Below, piece after piece: positions 27,956 to 36,814 of a DNA stretch of 64,000 nucleotides (positions are counted from its first letter, which is position 1; every line of letters starts with the position of its first letter). A program made the position numbers and the translations under genes. The DNA is taken from assembly GCA_963769435.1 (NCBI GenBank), contig CAVYLN010000002.1:1364001-1428000 (forward strand), given 5' to 3'. Under the pieces are notes generated by a model that was given only the letters and a program-made list of their open reading frames with translations, searched no databases and was not told the DNA's origin. Source of the stretch: JADKAV01 sp963769435 (GTDB lineage Bacteria; Actinomycetota; Actinomycetes; S36-B12; UBA10799).

Positions 27956-29063
27956 CTACTTCAGCCGGTACTTGCCCACAACACCCGCGTGGTCGGAGTG
28001 CCAGAACCCGTAGGACTGCTCACGGCCCACGACCCAGGTCTTGACCTTCTTGACCTTCTTCGGCGTCGTCGTGAAGATCTGGTCCACGCGGTGGTCGAAG
28101 TCGGCCTTCGAACCACCGGTCCGCAGGTCGTCGGAGTTGGCGATGCAGCAGCTCAGCGGGCTCGTCGTGCCGATGTCCTTGAAACCGGCCTTGGCCAGCA
28201 CCTCGAACGCCTGCTCGTCACCGGGGACCAGGCCTGGGGAGTCGGAGTTGAAGTCTCCGAGCGCGATGACCGGGCCCTTCACCTTGCCCATGGCCTTGGT
28301 GAACTCCTTGGCCTGCTTGGCGCGGATGCTCGGTACCTGCGTGCGGTCGTCGAAGGCTTCCAGGTGGGTGTTGGCGAACGTGAACCACTTCCCGCCCTTG
28401 AGCTTCGCGCGTGTGGACATCCAGCCGCGCAAAGAGGTCACGGTGACGAATCCGGCGACCTTGATGCTGAAGCTGTTCTTCGTCTTGTACTGCGCGCCCT
28501 TGAGGTCCTTGGTCTTGATGCCCGCGCCCTTGCGCTTGAGGATCGCGTCGCGCATGGTGAGCCGGTAGTTGGCCTCGGCGCCGTTCGTGCCGGTCGCGGG
28601 GTTCGCGTCGGTGTCGGCCGGGGCTTCGAAGTCGAACTCGTTCTGGACGTCGACGACCTCGTACTTCACCTTCCCCTTGTTGATCCGCTTCATCAGGATC
28701 TTGAGGAAGTCCTGGTACACCTTCTTGGCCGCTGGCTTCTGGTTGAACACGGCGTTGAGGTTGACCGGGCCCTTGCGCCACAGCGCGACCTCTTGCAGCC
28801 CCACCAGGTCGGGCTTGCGCTGCTGGATCTCGTCGGCGAGGCCCTTGGCCCGCTTGGGGAAGTTCGTCGACCTCGAGTTGACGGAAGATCTCGCCGGCCG
28901 CGCTCACGAACTCGCCGCCGCCGGTCGCCCGCAGAGCGGGGCCGAGGTCCGCGCCCAGGAAGATGTTCCGGGTCATGACCGTGACGTTGTCGGCAGCAGT
29001 GGCGGTGCCCATTCCCGACAAGGTGATGGCGCCGGCCGTCGCTGCGATCAGCAGAGTTCTCAT
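27956..29063 (-). CDS. Secreted endonuclease/exonuclease/phosphatase-fold protein, one frame break
   Basis: A predicted exported protein of the EEP superfamily (DNase I, sphingomyelinase and exonuclease III relatives). The start MRTLLIAATAGAITLSGM with cleavage near TATA-AD is a signal peptide. NVTVMTRNIFLG follows, the usual first strand of the fold. A break near 28858 separates this from DLVGLQEVALWRKGPVN (catalytic Glu). Downstream are FANTHLEAFDDRT, VIALGDFNSDSPG, DFDHRVDQIF and FWHSDHAGVVGKY, covering the metal- and phosphate-binding residues, so the active site looks complete. Total about 368 residues. The substrate may be lipid or nucleic acid; it cannot be told. It lies downstream of clpB on the same strand but is separated from it by an intergenic repeat. 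Confidence 0.82.
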
Positions 29064-29157
29064 GGCCGAAACCTTAACCGAGCATCCCCGCGGACGGGAC
29101 CTCCCGACCGCCCCGTCGGCCGAAGGGTGGACGACCGGGCCATCCCACCCCTCGCGC

Positions 29158-29295
29158 GCACGAACTGGTTGGGCCGGGCCGCTTCGTGCCTGCCACCAAC
29201 CAGATCGTGCGGTCAGGCGGCGGCGTGTCGGGCCGACACGCCGCGTTCCGACACACGAACTGGTTGGCCGCCGCTCGCCGCCAACCAGTTCGTGC
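29158..29295. repeat. Composite inverted repeat, CACGAACTGGTTGG family, copy 2
   Basis: The unit holds two inverted pairs in tandem. GCACGAACTGGTTGG (29158-29172) pairs with CCAACCAGATCGTGC (29196-29210), one mismatch. CACGAACTGGTTGG (29254-29267) pairs with CCAACCAGTTCGTG (29281-29294), perfect. Between them lies another hairpin, GGCGTGTCG / CGACACGCC (29222-29242). It fills the space between the clpB stop and the EEP gene start. The same words form the element at 20682-20820. Confidence 0.82.
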
Positions 29296-29308
29296 GTGCG
29301 TCTGACCC

Positions 29309-31843
29309 TCAGACCAGGACCAGGCCGTCTTCCAGCACGTCGACCGTGACCGAATCCCCGTCCCGGATCTCCCCCGAGAGGATCGCCCTGGCCAGTTGGT
29401 CGCCGATCTCCTTCTGAACGAGTCGGCGCAGGGGACGTGCACCGTAGATGGGGTCGAAGCCCTTCTCGGCCAGCCACACCTTCGCGGCGTCCGTGACCTC
29501 GAGGCTGATCCGACGGCTCTGTCAACCGGGAATCGAGGGCCTCGACCTGCAGGTCAACAATCTGCGTGAGTTCGGCAGGGTTCAGCGGCGCGAACATCAC
29601 CACGTCGTCGAGCCGGTTCAGGAACTCCGGCTTGAACGACTGACGCACGACCGCCATCACCGATTCCTGGCGCTGCTCGTAGGGGACGGTCTGATCCACC
29701 AGGAACTGCGACCCCATGTTGGATGTCAGCACCAGAATGGTGTTCCGGAAGTCCACCGTGCGGCCCTGACCGTCGGTCAGCCGACCGTCGTCGAGTACCT
29801 GGAGCAGGATGTCGAAGACCTCGGGGTGGGCCTTCTCCACCTCGTCGAGCAGCACCAGGCTGTAAGGCCGCCGGCGCACCGCCTCGGTGAGTTGACCGCC
29901 CTCTTCGTAGCCGACGTAGCCGGGGGGCGCGCCCACCAGCCGCGCGACGGAGTGCTTCTCGGAGTACTCGCTCATGTCGATGCGGATCATCGCCCGCTCG
30001 TCATCGAACAGGAACTCCGCGAGCGCCTTCGCGAGTTCGGTCTTGCCGACACCCGTGGGCCAAGGAACAGGAAGGATCCGGTGGGTCGGTCCGGGTCGGA
30101 GATCCCGGCACGGGTCCGCCGCACCGCGTCCGACACCGCCCGGACGGCCTCTTCCTGGCCGATCACCCGCTTGCCGAGTTCCTCCTCCATGCGAAGAAGT
30201 TTCTCGGTCTCGCCCTCCATGAGACGACCGGCCGGGATGCCGGTCCAGGCGCCGACGACCTCGGCGATGTCCTCGGCGGTGACCTCCTCGGAGACCATCC
30301 CGCCCTCGGGACCCGCCTGGGATTCGAGTTCGCGCTCGAGTTCGGGCAATTCCCCGTACTGGATGCGGGCGGCCTGCTCCAGATCCCCGTCACGCACGGC
30401 ACGGTCGGCGATGTTGCGCAGTTCGTCGATGCGGATCTTCAGGTCCCCGATCCGGTCCAGGTTGGCCTTCTCCAGGTCCCAGCGGGAGCGAAGCGCGCGC
30501 AACTCCTCCTCGTGGTCCGCGAGGTCGGCGCGCAACTTCTCCAGCCGCTCGATCGACGCCGGATCCGTCTCCTTGGCCAGCGCCATCTCCTCCATCTTCA
30601 TGCGATCCACAGCACGCTGGAGCTTGTCGATCTCCTCCGGACTGGAGTCGATCTCCATGCGCAGGCGGGAGGCGGCCTCGTCCACGAGGTCGATGGCCTT
30701 GTCCGGCAGGAAGCGGGCGGTGATGTAGCGGTCCGACAAGGTGGCGGCGGCCACGACGGCAGCGTCGGCGATGGCGACCTTGTGGTGGGCCTCGTACTTC
30801 TCCTTGAGGCCGCGCAGGATCCCGATCGTCTCCTCGACGCTCGGCTCGCCGACGAACACCTGCTGGAAGCGGCGTTCGAGCGCGGGATCCTTCTCGATGT
30901 GCTGGCGGTACTCATCCAGGGTGGTCGCCCCGACCATTCTGAGTTCACCACGGGCCAGCATCGGCTTGAGCATGTTGCCGGCGTCCATCGCCCCTTCGCC
31001 GGACGCACCGGCACCGACCACGGTGTGGAGTTCGTCGATGAAGGTGACGATCTGCCCCTCCGACTGCTGGATCTCCTCGAGCACCGCCTTGAGCCGCTCC
31101 TCGAACTCGCCGCGGTATTTCGCGCCGGCCACCATGCCCGGCAGGTCCAGTGAGATCAGGGTCTTGTCGCGCAACGAGTCGGGCACGTCGCCGGCAACGA
31201 TGCGCTGTGCGAGACCCTCGACCACGGCCGTCTTCCCGACGCCGGGCTCCCCGATCAGCACAGGGTTGTTCTTGGTGCGCCGGGAGAGCACTTGGACGAC
31301 CCGGCGGATCTCGGCGTCACGGCCGATCACCGGATCGATCTTGCCCTCGCGGGCGCGTGCCGTCAGGTCGATCCCGTACTTCTCGAGGGCCTGGAAGCTG
31401 GCCTCGGGATCCTGGCTGGTCACCCGTCGGTCGCCGGCGACCTGGCTGAGGGCGTCGAGCAGTTTCGCGGGCTCGACGGGCAGCAGGTCGGGCTGCTTCT
31501 CCGCGATCCCGATCAAAAGGTGTTCGGTGGAGACGTAGGAGTCACCACGCTGCGTGGCGAGTTCCTGAGCAGCCTGCAGCACAGCGTGCATGTTCCGGGA
31601 CAGGCTGGGTTGGCCCATGGTGGCGCCGCTAGCGGCCGGCAGTTGGGACAGGGTCGCGCGGACGTCCGCGTCCAGCGCCGGGCGGTTGACGCCCACCGTG
31701 TCGAGCAGGCTCGTGGCGATGCCCTCGCCCTGGGCAAGCAATGCGTGAAGAAGATGCGCGGGAGTCACTTCGGAATGCCCGTCTGCTGCGGCTTGCCGAA
31801 TCGCAGCCCCGAGGGCGTCCTGCGCTTTAGAGGTGAAGTCCAT
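29309..31843 (-). CDS. clpB: ClpB disaggregase (Hsp100), two frame breaks
   Basis: Cytoplasmic AAA+ hexamer that pulls proteins out of aggregates with DnaK-DnaJ-GrpE. The N-domain (FTSKAQDALGAAIRQAAADG) is followed by AAA-1 with Walker A VLIGEPGVGKTAVVEGL and FIDELHTVVGAG. The coiled-coil M-domain (about residues 400-530, starting near RMKMEEMALAKETD) that separates ClpB from ClpA/ClpC is present. AAA-2 has FLFLGPTGVGKTE across a break near 30060, then GYVGYEEGGQLTEAV and VLTSNMGSQFLV. A second break near 29520 precedes the C-terminus, which ends VTVDVLEDGLVLV at 29309. Total about 845 residues, as usual. The promoter carries a HAIR-like site (see 31874-31904), so HspR control is likely. Confidence 0.95.
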
Positions 31844-31873
31844 GTATCTATGGTGCCTTTCTCACATGGTTGA

Positions 31874-31904
31874 TGTCAATAACTATGAGCCTGTTCGCAT
31901 CAAG
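31874..31904 (-). promoter_or_regulatory. clpB promoter region with HAIR-like HspR site
   Basis: On the minus strand CTTGATG, 7 nt, GCTCATA (31904 to 31884) resembles the HspR-associated inverted repeat (CTTGAGT-N7-ACTCAAG). Four nt later comes TTGACA (31879-31874), a perfect -35. CACCAT 18 nt on (31855-31850) is the best -10. The dnaK promoter has the same half-site, the same 4-nt gap and the same TTGACA. The known consensus and the conserved geometry support HspR repression; binding is not shown by sequence alone. Confidence 0.72.
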
Positions 31905-31968
31905 GTTTTGCGGTCGCCCAGTGACCTGATATGTCCAAAGTCCGCGCGGTCGCCTGGTTCGCCGGTCG

Positions 31969-32013
31969 AGCGTGTGAATATCCGGGCACTGAGGCGACGG
32001 ATATTCACACGCT
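31969..32013 (-). terminator. 16-bp perfect hairpin after hspR
   Basis: AGCGTGTGAATATCCG (31969-31984) pairs perfectly with CGGATATTCACACGCT (31998-32013) over a 13-nt loop. It begins 14 bp past the hspR stop and should end the dnaK operon before clpB, which has its own promoter. TTT follows on the plus strand only. Confidence 0.8.
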
Positions 32014-32026
32014 TTCCCCGGGGTGT

Positions 32027-32344
32027 TCACCGGCGCCCGGGCCGCCACACCACCAGGGCCGTCGAACGCTCCTCGCGTTCGTAATTCTGCAGCCGATCGC
32101 GCAGTTCGACGACCTCCTCCTCGAGGTCGAGCACCCTCTTGATGCCCTCGAGGTTCAACCCGTCGGCAGTCAACCGCTGGACCTTCTCCAGGCGACGGAT
32201 GTCACGCAGACTGTACAAGCGGTAGCGCCCGGAACGTTGCGGGGTCACGAGTCCGAGGCGGTCGTACTGCCGCAGCGTCTGCGGGTGCAGCCCGGACAGT
32301 TGCGCGGCCACCGAGATCACATAGGCGGGGAAGTCCTCATCCAT
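32027..32344 (-). CDS. hspR: HspR, MerR-family heat-shock repressor
   Basis: A 105-residue MerR-type repressor that binds HAIR operators and represses dnaK and clpB operons in actinobacteria, with DnaK acting as co-repressor. The winged helix reads YVISVAAQLSGLHPQTLRQY then DRLGLVTPQRSGRYRLYSLR. A coiled coil follows (LDLEEEVVELRDRLQNYERE). Its ATG lies within the end of dnaJ (8-nt overlap), so it is the last gene of the dnaK-grpE-dnaJ-hspR operon, the order known in Streptomyces and Mycobacterium. HAIR-like sites occur before dnaK and clpB in this window. Confidence 0.96.
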   Translation of the reverse strand: MDEDFPAYVISVAAQLSGLHPQTLRQYDRLGLVTPQRSGRYRLYSLRDIRRLEKVQRLTADGLNLEGIKRVLDLEEEVVELRDRLQNYEREERSTALVVWRPGRR

Positions 32345-33441
32345 GACTCATCGCCTTCCGGTACTGCTCGATGGCCTCGCGGGCCTGCGTGTTCAGATCG
32401 GCCGGCACCTTCACCGAGACCGTCGCCAGCAGGTCCCCCTTGGTGCCGTCCTTGCGTGGCGCGCCTTCGCCCCGGATCCGGAACGTGCGCCCATTGCTGG
32501 TCCCCGGCGGCAACTTCAGGGTCTTGGTCCCGCCCAGCGGCAGCGGCACCTTCACCTGACCGCCGAGCGCGACGTCGTCGAAACCGACCGGCACGGACAC
32601 CGTGATGTTGTCGTCCTTGCGTGTGAAGGTGGGATCCGGGGCCACGTGCACGGTGATGAACAGGTCGCCGTTGTGCCCGCCCCGCTCGCCAGGTGCGCCC
32701 TTGCCACGCAGTCGGACCTTCTGCCCGTCCTTGACACCGGCCGGGATCCGGGCGTTGACCAGCGTGCTGGAGGCGGCCCGTCCCGACCCATGGCAGCGTG
32801 GACAGGGGTTGTCCACGACCAGGCCTCGCCCGCGGCAGTGCGGGCACGGCTCGGCGAACGCGAACCCGCCCGCGTTGCGGGTGGCCATTCCGCTGCCCTC
32901 GCAGTCGGGGCACACGCGCGGGGTGGTGCCCGCCTTCGCACCCGTGCCCGAACAATCCGGGCAGGCTTCCTCGCTGGTGAGCCGCATCGAAGTCGTCAGA
33001 CCCTTCAAAGCCTCGGGGAACGAGATGTTCACGTCGGCCTCGATGTCCTGCCCACGACGGGCCTGCTGCTGCGCCCCACGGCGGTTGAACAGCCCCGACA
33101 AGCGTCTCGCCGAAGTCGCCCGCCGAGCCACCGGCGCGGCGGAAGATGTCACCGAAGTCGAAGTCCGGGCCTGGCCCGGCGGCACCCGGCATCCGGAAAC
33201 CGCCGGATGCGGCGAGTTGCCGTGCCTCGTCGTACTCCGCGCGTTTGGTGGCATCCGAGAGCACGTCGTTGGCCTCGGAGACCTCTTTGAACCGATCGGC
33301 GGCCTTCGGATCCGGATTCGTGTCCGGGTGCAGTTCCCGCGCAAGTTTGCGGTACGACTTCTTGATGGTCGCGGCGTCGGCGTCTTTCGGGACGCCCAGG
33401 ACCTTGTAGTAGTCCTTCTCCATCCAGTCCTTCATGCTCAT
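32337..33441 (-). CDS. dnaJ: DnaJ co-chaperone, one frame break
   Basis: Hsp40 that delivers clients to DnaK and stimulates its ATPase. The J-domain (DYYKVLGVPKDADAATIKKS, YRKLARELHPDTNPD with HPD) is followed by a Gly/Phe-rich linker. After a break near 33100 come the four zinc-finger repeats (CPDCSGTG, CPDCEGSG, CPHCRGRG, CPRCHGSG) and the substrate-binding C-terminal domains ending at 32337. Total about 367 residues. ATG 33441 has GGAGGG upstream; the inner ATG at MKDW is an alternative. It starts 18 bp after grpE and overlaps hspR by 8 nt. Confidence 0.95.
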
Positions 33442-33459
33442 CGGCGTCCCTCCTCTCGT

Positions 33460-34005
33460 CTACTCTTCGACACCGACCCGTGCCGGGCGCAACACCCGGC
33501 CGCGGAATGTGTACCCCACGGCGAACACCATCGACACCCGTGGGCCCTCGAGCCCTTCGCCCTCACTGTGGGTCATGGCCTCGTGGATCGTGGGATCGAA
33601 GGGATCACCTTCGGCCCCGAACGACTCCAGACCTAGCTTGGAGGTAGTCGCTTCGAGCTGGTCGCCCACGCTCTTGAGCGCACCCTCGTACTCGCCGTGC
33701 TCCCTGGCCCGTGCCAGGTCGTCGAGTATGGGCAGCAGGTCGGCCACCACCGCGGCAGCAGCGAGGTCGTTCAACGACTGCCGGTCGCGGTCCACCCGCT
33801 TGCGGTAGTTCGCGTACTCCGCAGTGACACGCTGCAGATCAGCGGTGAGTTCCGCGACCTGCGTGTCAACGGCCGGAGCTTCCGGCTCAGGTTGTGCCGT
33901 GTCGGCCGCCGGCGCGCGCACCTGCCCGGTCTCGGGGTCTATCCGGCGTTTGTCCGTGACCCGGACGCCTTCCTCGGCGCCCGGGTCCTGGTCGAACTCG
34001 CTCAC
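33460..34005 (-). CDS. grpE: GrpE nucleotide exchange factor
   Basis: Releases ADP from DnaK. The 181-residue protein has an acidic, disordered N-terminus, the long dimerising helix (QVAELTADLQRVTAEYANYR, KRVDRDRQSL) and the C-terminal beta domain with FDPTIHEAMTHSEGEG and the end VGYTFRGRVLRPARVGV, which is the GrpE signature. The start is GTG 34005, sharing four bases (GTGA) with the dnaK stop. It is unbroken. Confidence 0.96.
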   Translation of the reverse strand: MSEFDQDPGAEEGVRVTDKRRIDPETGQVRAPAADTAQPEPEAPAVDTQVAELTADLQRVTAEYANYRKRVDRDRQSLNDLAAAAVVADLLPILDDLARAREHGEYEGALKSVGDQLEATTSKLGLESFGAEGDPFDPTIHEAMTHSEGEGLEGPRVSMVFAVGYTFRGRVLRPARVGVEE

Positions 34006-35836
34006 TTCTGCTCGTCCTCGTCGACGATCTCGGCGTCCACGACGTCCTCGTCGCCGGCATCGGTCTGCTCGCCACCCGGTGCGTCGGACGGCGCGGAGGC
34101 CTGTTGCTGGTACAGCGCGGCGCCGAGCGCCTGGCTGGCGGTGGCAACCTTCTCCACCGCGGTCTTGATCGCAGCCACGTCGGTGCCTTCCAGCGCCTTC
34201 TTGAGCTCGGCCAGCGGCTCGTCGACGTTCGCCTTGGCATCGTCCGGAACCTTGTCCGCATTGTCGGCCAGGAACTTCTCGGTCTGGTACACGAGCTGTT
34301 CGGCGCCGTTGCGGGTTTCGGCCTCCTCCTTGCGCTGGCGGTCCTCCTCGGCGTGGGACTCGGCCTCGGCCATCATCCGGTCGATGTCCTCCTTGGGCAG
34401 CGCGGAGCCGCCGGAGATGGTCATCGACTGCTCCTTGTTGGTGCCCAGGTCCTTCGCGGTCACGTGCACGATGCCGTTGGCGTCGATGTCGAACGTGACC
34501 TCGATCTGCGGCACTCCGCGCGGTGCGGGCGGCAGGCCGGTCAGCTCGAACGTGCCGAGCTTCTTGTTGTAGGCGGCCATCTCGCGCTCGCCCTGGAACA
34601 CCTGGATCAGCACCGACGGCTGGTTGTCGTCGGCGGTGGTGAACACCTCGGAGCGCTTGGTCGGGATGGTCGTGTTGCGCTCGATGAGCTTGGTCATGAT
34701 CCCGCCCTTGGTCTCGATGCCGAGGCTCAGCGGTGTCACATCCAGCAGCAGCACGTCCTTGACCTCGCCGCGCAGCACACCGGCCTGCAGGGCGGCGCCG
34801 ACGGCCACGACCTCGTCCGGGTTAACGCCCTTGTTCGGCTCCTTGCCGGCGAGCTCCTTGACCAGGTCCACGACGGCCGGCATGCGGGTGGAACCACCCA
34901 CGAGGACCACGTGGTCGATCTCGGGCGGCGACTCCCGCGTCGGAGAGCACCTGCTTGAAGGGGGTGCGGGTGCGCTCGAGCAGATCCGCGGTCAGCTTCT
35001 GGAACTGCGCACGGGTGATCGTCTCGTCCATGAACAGCGGGTTCTTCTCGGCGTCCACCGTGATGTACGGCAGGTTCACCGAGGTCTGCTGCGAACTCGA
35101 CAGTTCGATCTTGGCCTTCTCAGCGGCCTCGCGGATACGCTGCATCGCCATCTTGTCCTTGGTCAGGTCGATGCCGTGCGCGTTCTTGAACTGCGACGAC
35201 GAGGTGGTCGACCAGCGCCTGGTCCCAGTCGTCGCCACCGAGGTGGTTGTCGCCGTTGGTGGCCTTCACCTCGACCACGCCGTCGGCGATCTCCAGCAGG
35301 GACACGTCGAACGTGCCACCACCGAGGTCGAACACCAGGATGGTCTCTTCCTTCTCGACCTTCTCGAGGCCGTAGGCCAGGGCGGCCGCGGTCGGCTCGT
35401 TGATGATCCGCAGGACGTTCAGACCCGCGATCTCGCCGGCCTCCTTGGTGGCCTGGCGCTGGGCGTCGTTGAAGTACGCGGGAACCGTGATGACCGCGTC
35501 GGCCACCGGCTCACCGAGGTAGGCCTCCGCGTCGCGCTTCAACTTCTGCAGCACGCGCGCGCTGATCTCCTGCGGGGTGTACTTCTTGCCGTCGATGTCG
35601 ACGTTCCAGTTCGTGCCCATGTGGCGCTTGACCGAACGGATGGTGCGATCGGAGTTGGTGACGGCCTGCCTCTTGGCGACCTCACCGACGAGGACCTCAC
35701 CGTTCTTGGCGAAGGCGACGATGGACGGGGTGGTCCGGGCGCCCTCCGCGTTGGCGATCACTGTGGATTCGCCTCCCTCGAGAACAGACACCACAGAGTT
35801 GGTGGTTCCGAGGTCGATGCCTACTGCTCGTGACAT
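34002..35836 (-). CDS. dnaK: DnaK (Hsp70) chaperone, two frame breaks
   Basis: ATP-driven chaperone. The ATPase domain begins RAVGIDLGTTNSVVSVLEGG and contains VPAYFNDAQRQATKEAG, INEPTAAALAYGLEK, VFDLGGGTFDVSLLEI and VLVGGSTRMPAVVDLV. The substrate domain follows (DVTPLSLGIETKGG, then TTIPTKRSEVFTT) and the C-terminal lid ends DAEIVDEDEQK at 34002. Three reading frames are used, with breaks near 35200 and 34935. The conserved sequence is continuous across them and the total of about 610 residues is normal. ATG 35836 has GGAGG just upstream. It is first in the operon with grpE, dnaJ and hspR. An essential-type gene with two breaks argues for sequence error. Confidence 0.96.
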
Positions 35837-35882
35837 GTGGATTTTCCTCCAGTTGGGGTTTGCTTTCGTACGTCTGACTTCC

Positions 35883-35936
35883 AGTGTGAGGCCGTACTGA
35901 CTCTTTGTCAACTAGTATGAGCCTAGGCGACTCACT
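35883..35936 (-). promoter_or_regulatory. dnaK promoter with HAIR-like HspR site
   Basis: Minus strand AGTGAGT, 7 nt, GCTCATA (35936 to 35916) matches 9 of 14 HAIR positions. After 4 nt comes TTGACA (35911-35906), then 17 nt and CACACT (35888-35883) as a weak -10. GCTCATA-N4-TTGACA is the same as before clpB. The untranslated leader would be about 40 nt and includes the GGAGG of dnaK. Confidence 0.72.
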
Positions 35937-36048
35937 CTTCTTTACAAGAAATCCGAACTGAGCGCAAACTGTGGGGTTCCCCCTCGTTGGGGGAAGCCAG
36001 GACCCACGGCCGGTGCGAGGTTGGGCACCTGAGCAGAGGGAGTTCGCC

Positions 36049-36237
36049 GTGTTCGACAACTGGATCTTCTGGATCGTCCTTGCGGTCATCTGGATCGCGC
36101 TGGCCTTCTGGCCCGCCCGCATCGCAGATCGCAAGGGCCACAGCTTCTTCGGGTATTTCGTCCTGAGCCTCGTCTTCTTCCCGCTGGCCCTGATCATTGC
36201 CTTCATGCTCAAGGACCGCACCAGGTCCACGGTCTAG
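36049..36237 (+). CDS. Small two-helix membrane protein
   Basis: A 62-residue protein with two hydrophobic segments (NWIFWIVLAVIWIALAFWPA and FGYFVLSLVFFPLALIIAFM) joined by a short charged loop RIADRKGHS, and a basic C-terminus. It resembles small actinobacterial membrane proteins of unknown role. The GTG at 36049 has AGAGGGAG upstream and puts the first helix at the N-terminus. An ATG at 35971 is also in frame but would add a poorly conserved-looking leader. It is divergent from dnaK, with 212 bp between starts. Confidence 0.7.
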   Translation: MFDNWIFWIVLAVIWIALAFWPARIADRKGHSFFGYFVLSLVFFPLALIIAFMLKDRTRSTV

Positions 36238-36291
36238 CGGCAGACTCCGCGTCCGCGCCAAACACCGTTCCGGCGCCGTAGACTCAGCGGC

Positions 36292-36597
36292 GTGGTCTTC
36301 AAAGCCGTCGGTGACGCCCGGCCCTATCCCGAACACGAGCTCACGCTGACCCAGTGGTCGCAGTTGCCCCCGCAACAGGTCCGCCTCGACGAGTTGATCA
36401 CCACCAAGTCCCAGCTCGATCTGCACACGTTGCTCAGCGAGGACAGCACCTTCTACGGAGACCTTTTCGCGCATGTCGTGAGGTGGGAGGGGAACCTCTA
36501 TCTCGAGGACGGCCTTCATAGGGCGGTGCGCGCCGCCCTGCAGCAAAGGCCGACTCTGCACGCCCGGCTGCTCGACCTCGACGCCCGCCGGAACTGA
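36292..36597 (+). CDS. Conserved small protein with ParB/sulfiredoxin-like DGxHR motif
   Basis: A 101-residue protein: ELTLTQWSQLPPQQVRLDEL, ITTKSQLDLHTLLSED, then FAHVVRWEGNLYLEDGLHRA and a C-terminal VRAALQQRPTLHARLLDLD. The order of a residue-listing strand, then Y/V-LEDGLHR, then a helix and a strand matches the ParB N-terminal/sulfiredoxin-like fold, where DGxHR binds nucleotide. Actinobacteria carry a stand-alone conserved protein of this form; its function is unknown to me. GTG 36292 is the start. It lies upstream of tRNA-Ser on the same strand. Confidence 0.65.
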   Translation: MVFKAVGDARPYPEHELTLTQWSQLPPQQVRLDELITTKSQLDLHTLLSEDSTFYGDLFAHVVRWEGNLYLEDGLHRAVRAALQQRPTLHARLLDLDARRN

Positions 36598-36727
36598 GCC
36601 CCGCGGCCATCGGACGTCGTCCGACCCCCGCTCGGCGCCAGACCCGAAGCGTGCACGCCGCGCGCTCACCAGCTGCAGGCACCTCCACGCGACGTGGACC
36701 CGTGACGCGGCCGGTATCGTTGTCGGC

Positions 36728-36814
36728 GGTGGCGTGTCCGAGCGGCCAAAGGAGCACGCCTCGAAAGCGTGTGTGGGGGCAACTCCACCGTGGGTTCGAA
36801 TCCCACCGCCACCG
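36728..36814 (+). tRNA. tRNA-Ser (anticodon CGA)
   Basis: The acceptor arms GGTGGCG (36728-36734) and CGCCACC (36807-36813) pair perfectly and G36814 is the discriminator. The anticodon stem CACGC/GCGTG encloses the loop CTCGAAA, giving anticodon CGA at 36762-36764 (reads UCG). A long variable arm (GTGGGGGCAACTCCAC region) marks it as serine type, and GTGGG-TTCGAAT-CCCAC is the T-arm. CCA is not encoded. A 113-bp tandem repeat starts inside its 3' end. Confidence 0.97.

Noticed and set aside
28218..29990. Single 590-codon gene joining the ClpB C-terminus to the EEP protein N-terminus
   Set aside because: It mixes two unrelated proteins through an intergenic repeat; it is open only because of the frame breaks at about 29520 and 28858.
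33100..35200. Programmed ribosomal frameshifting in dnaJ and dnaK
   Set aside because: No slippery heptamer or downstream structure is evident, these genes are not known to frameshift, and breaks of the same kind hit about twenty unrelated genes.
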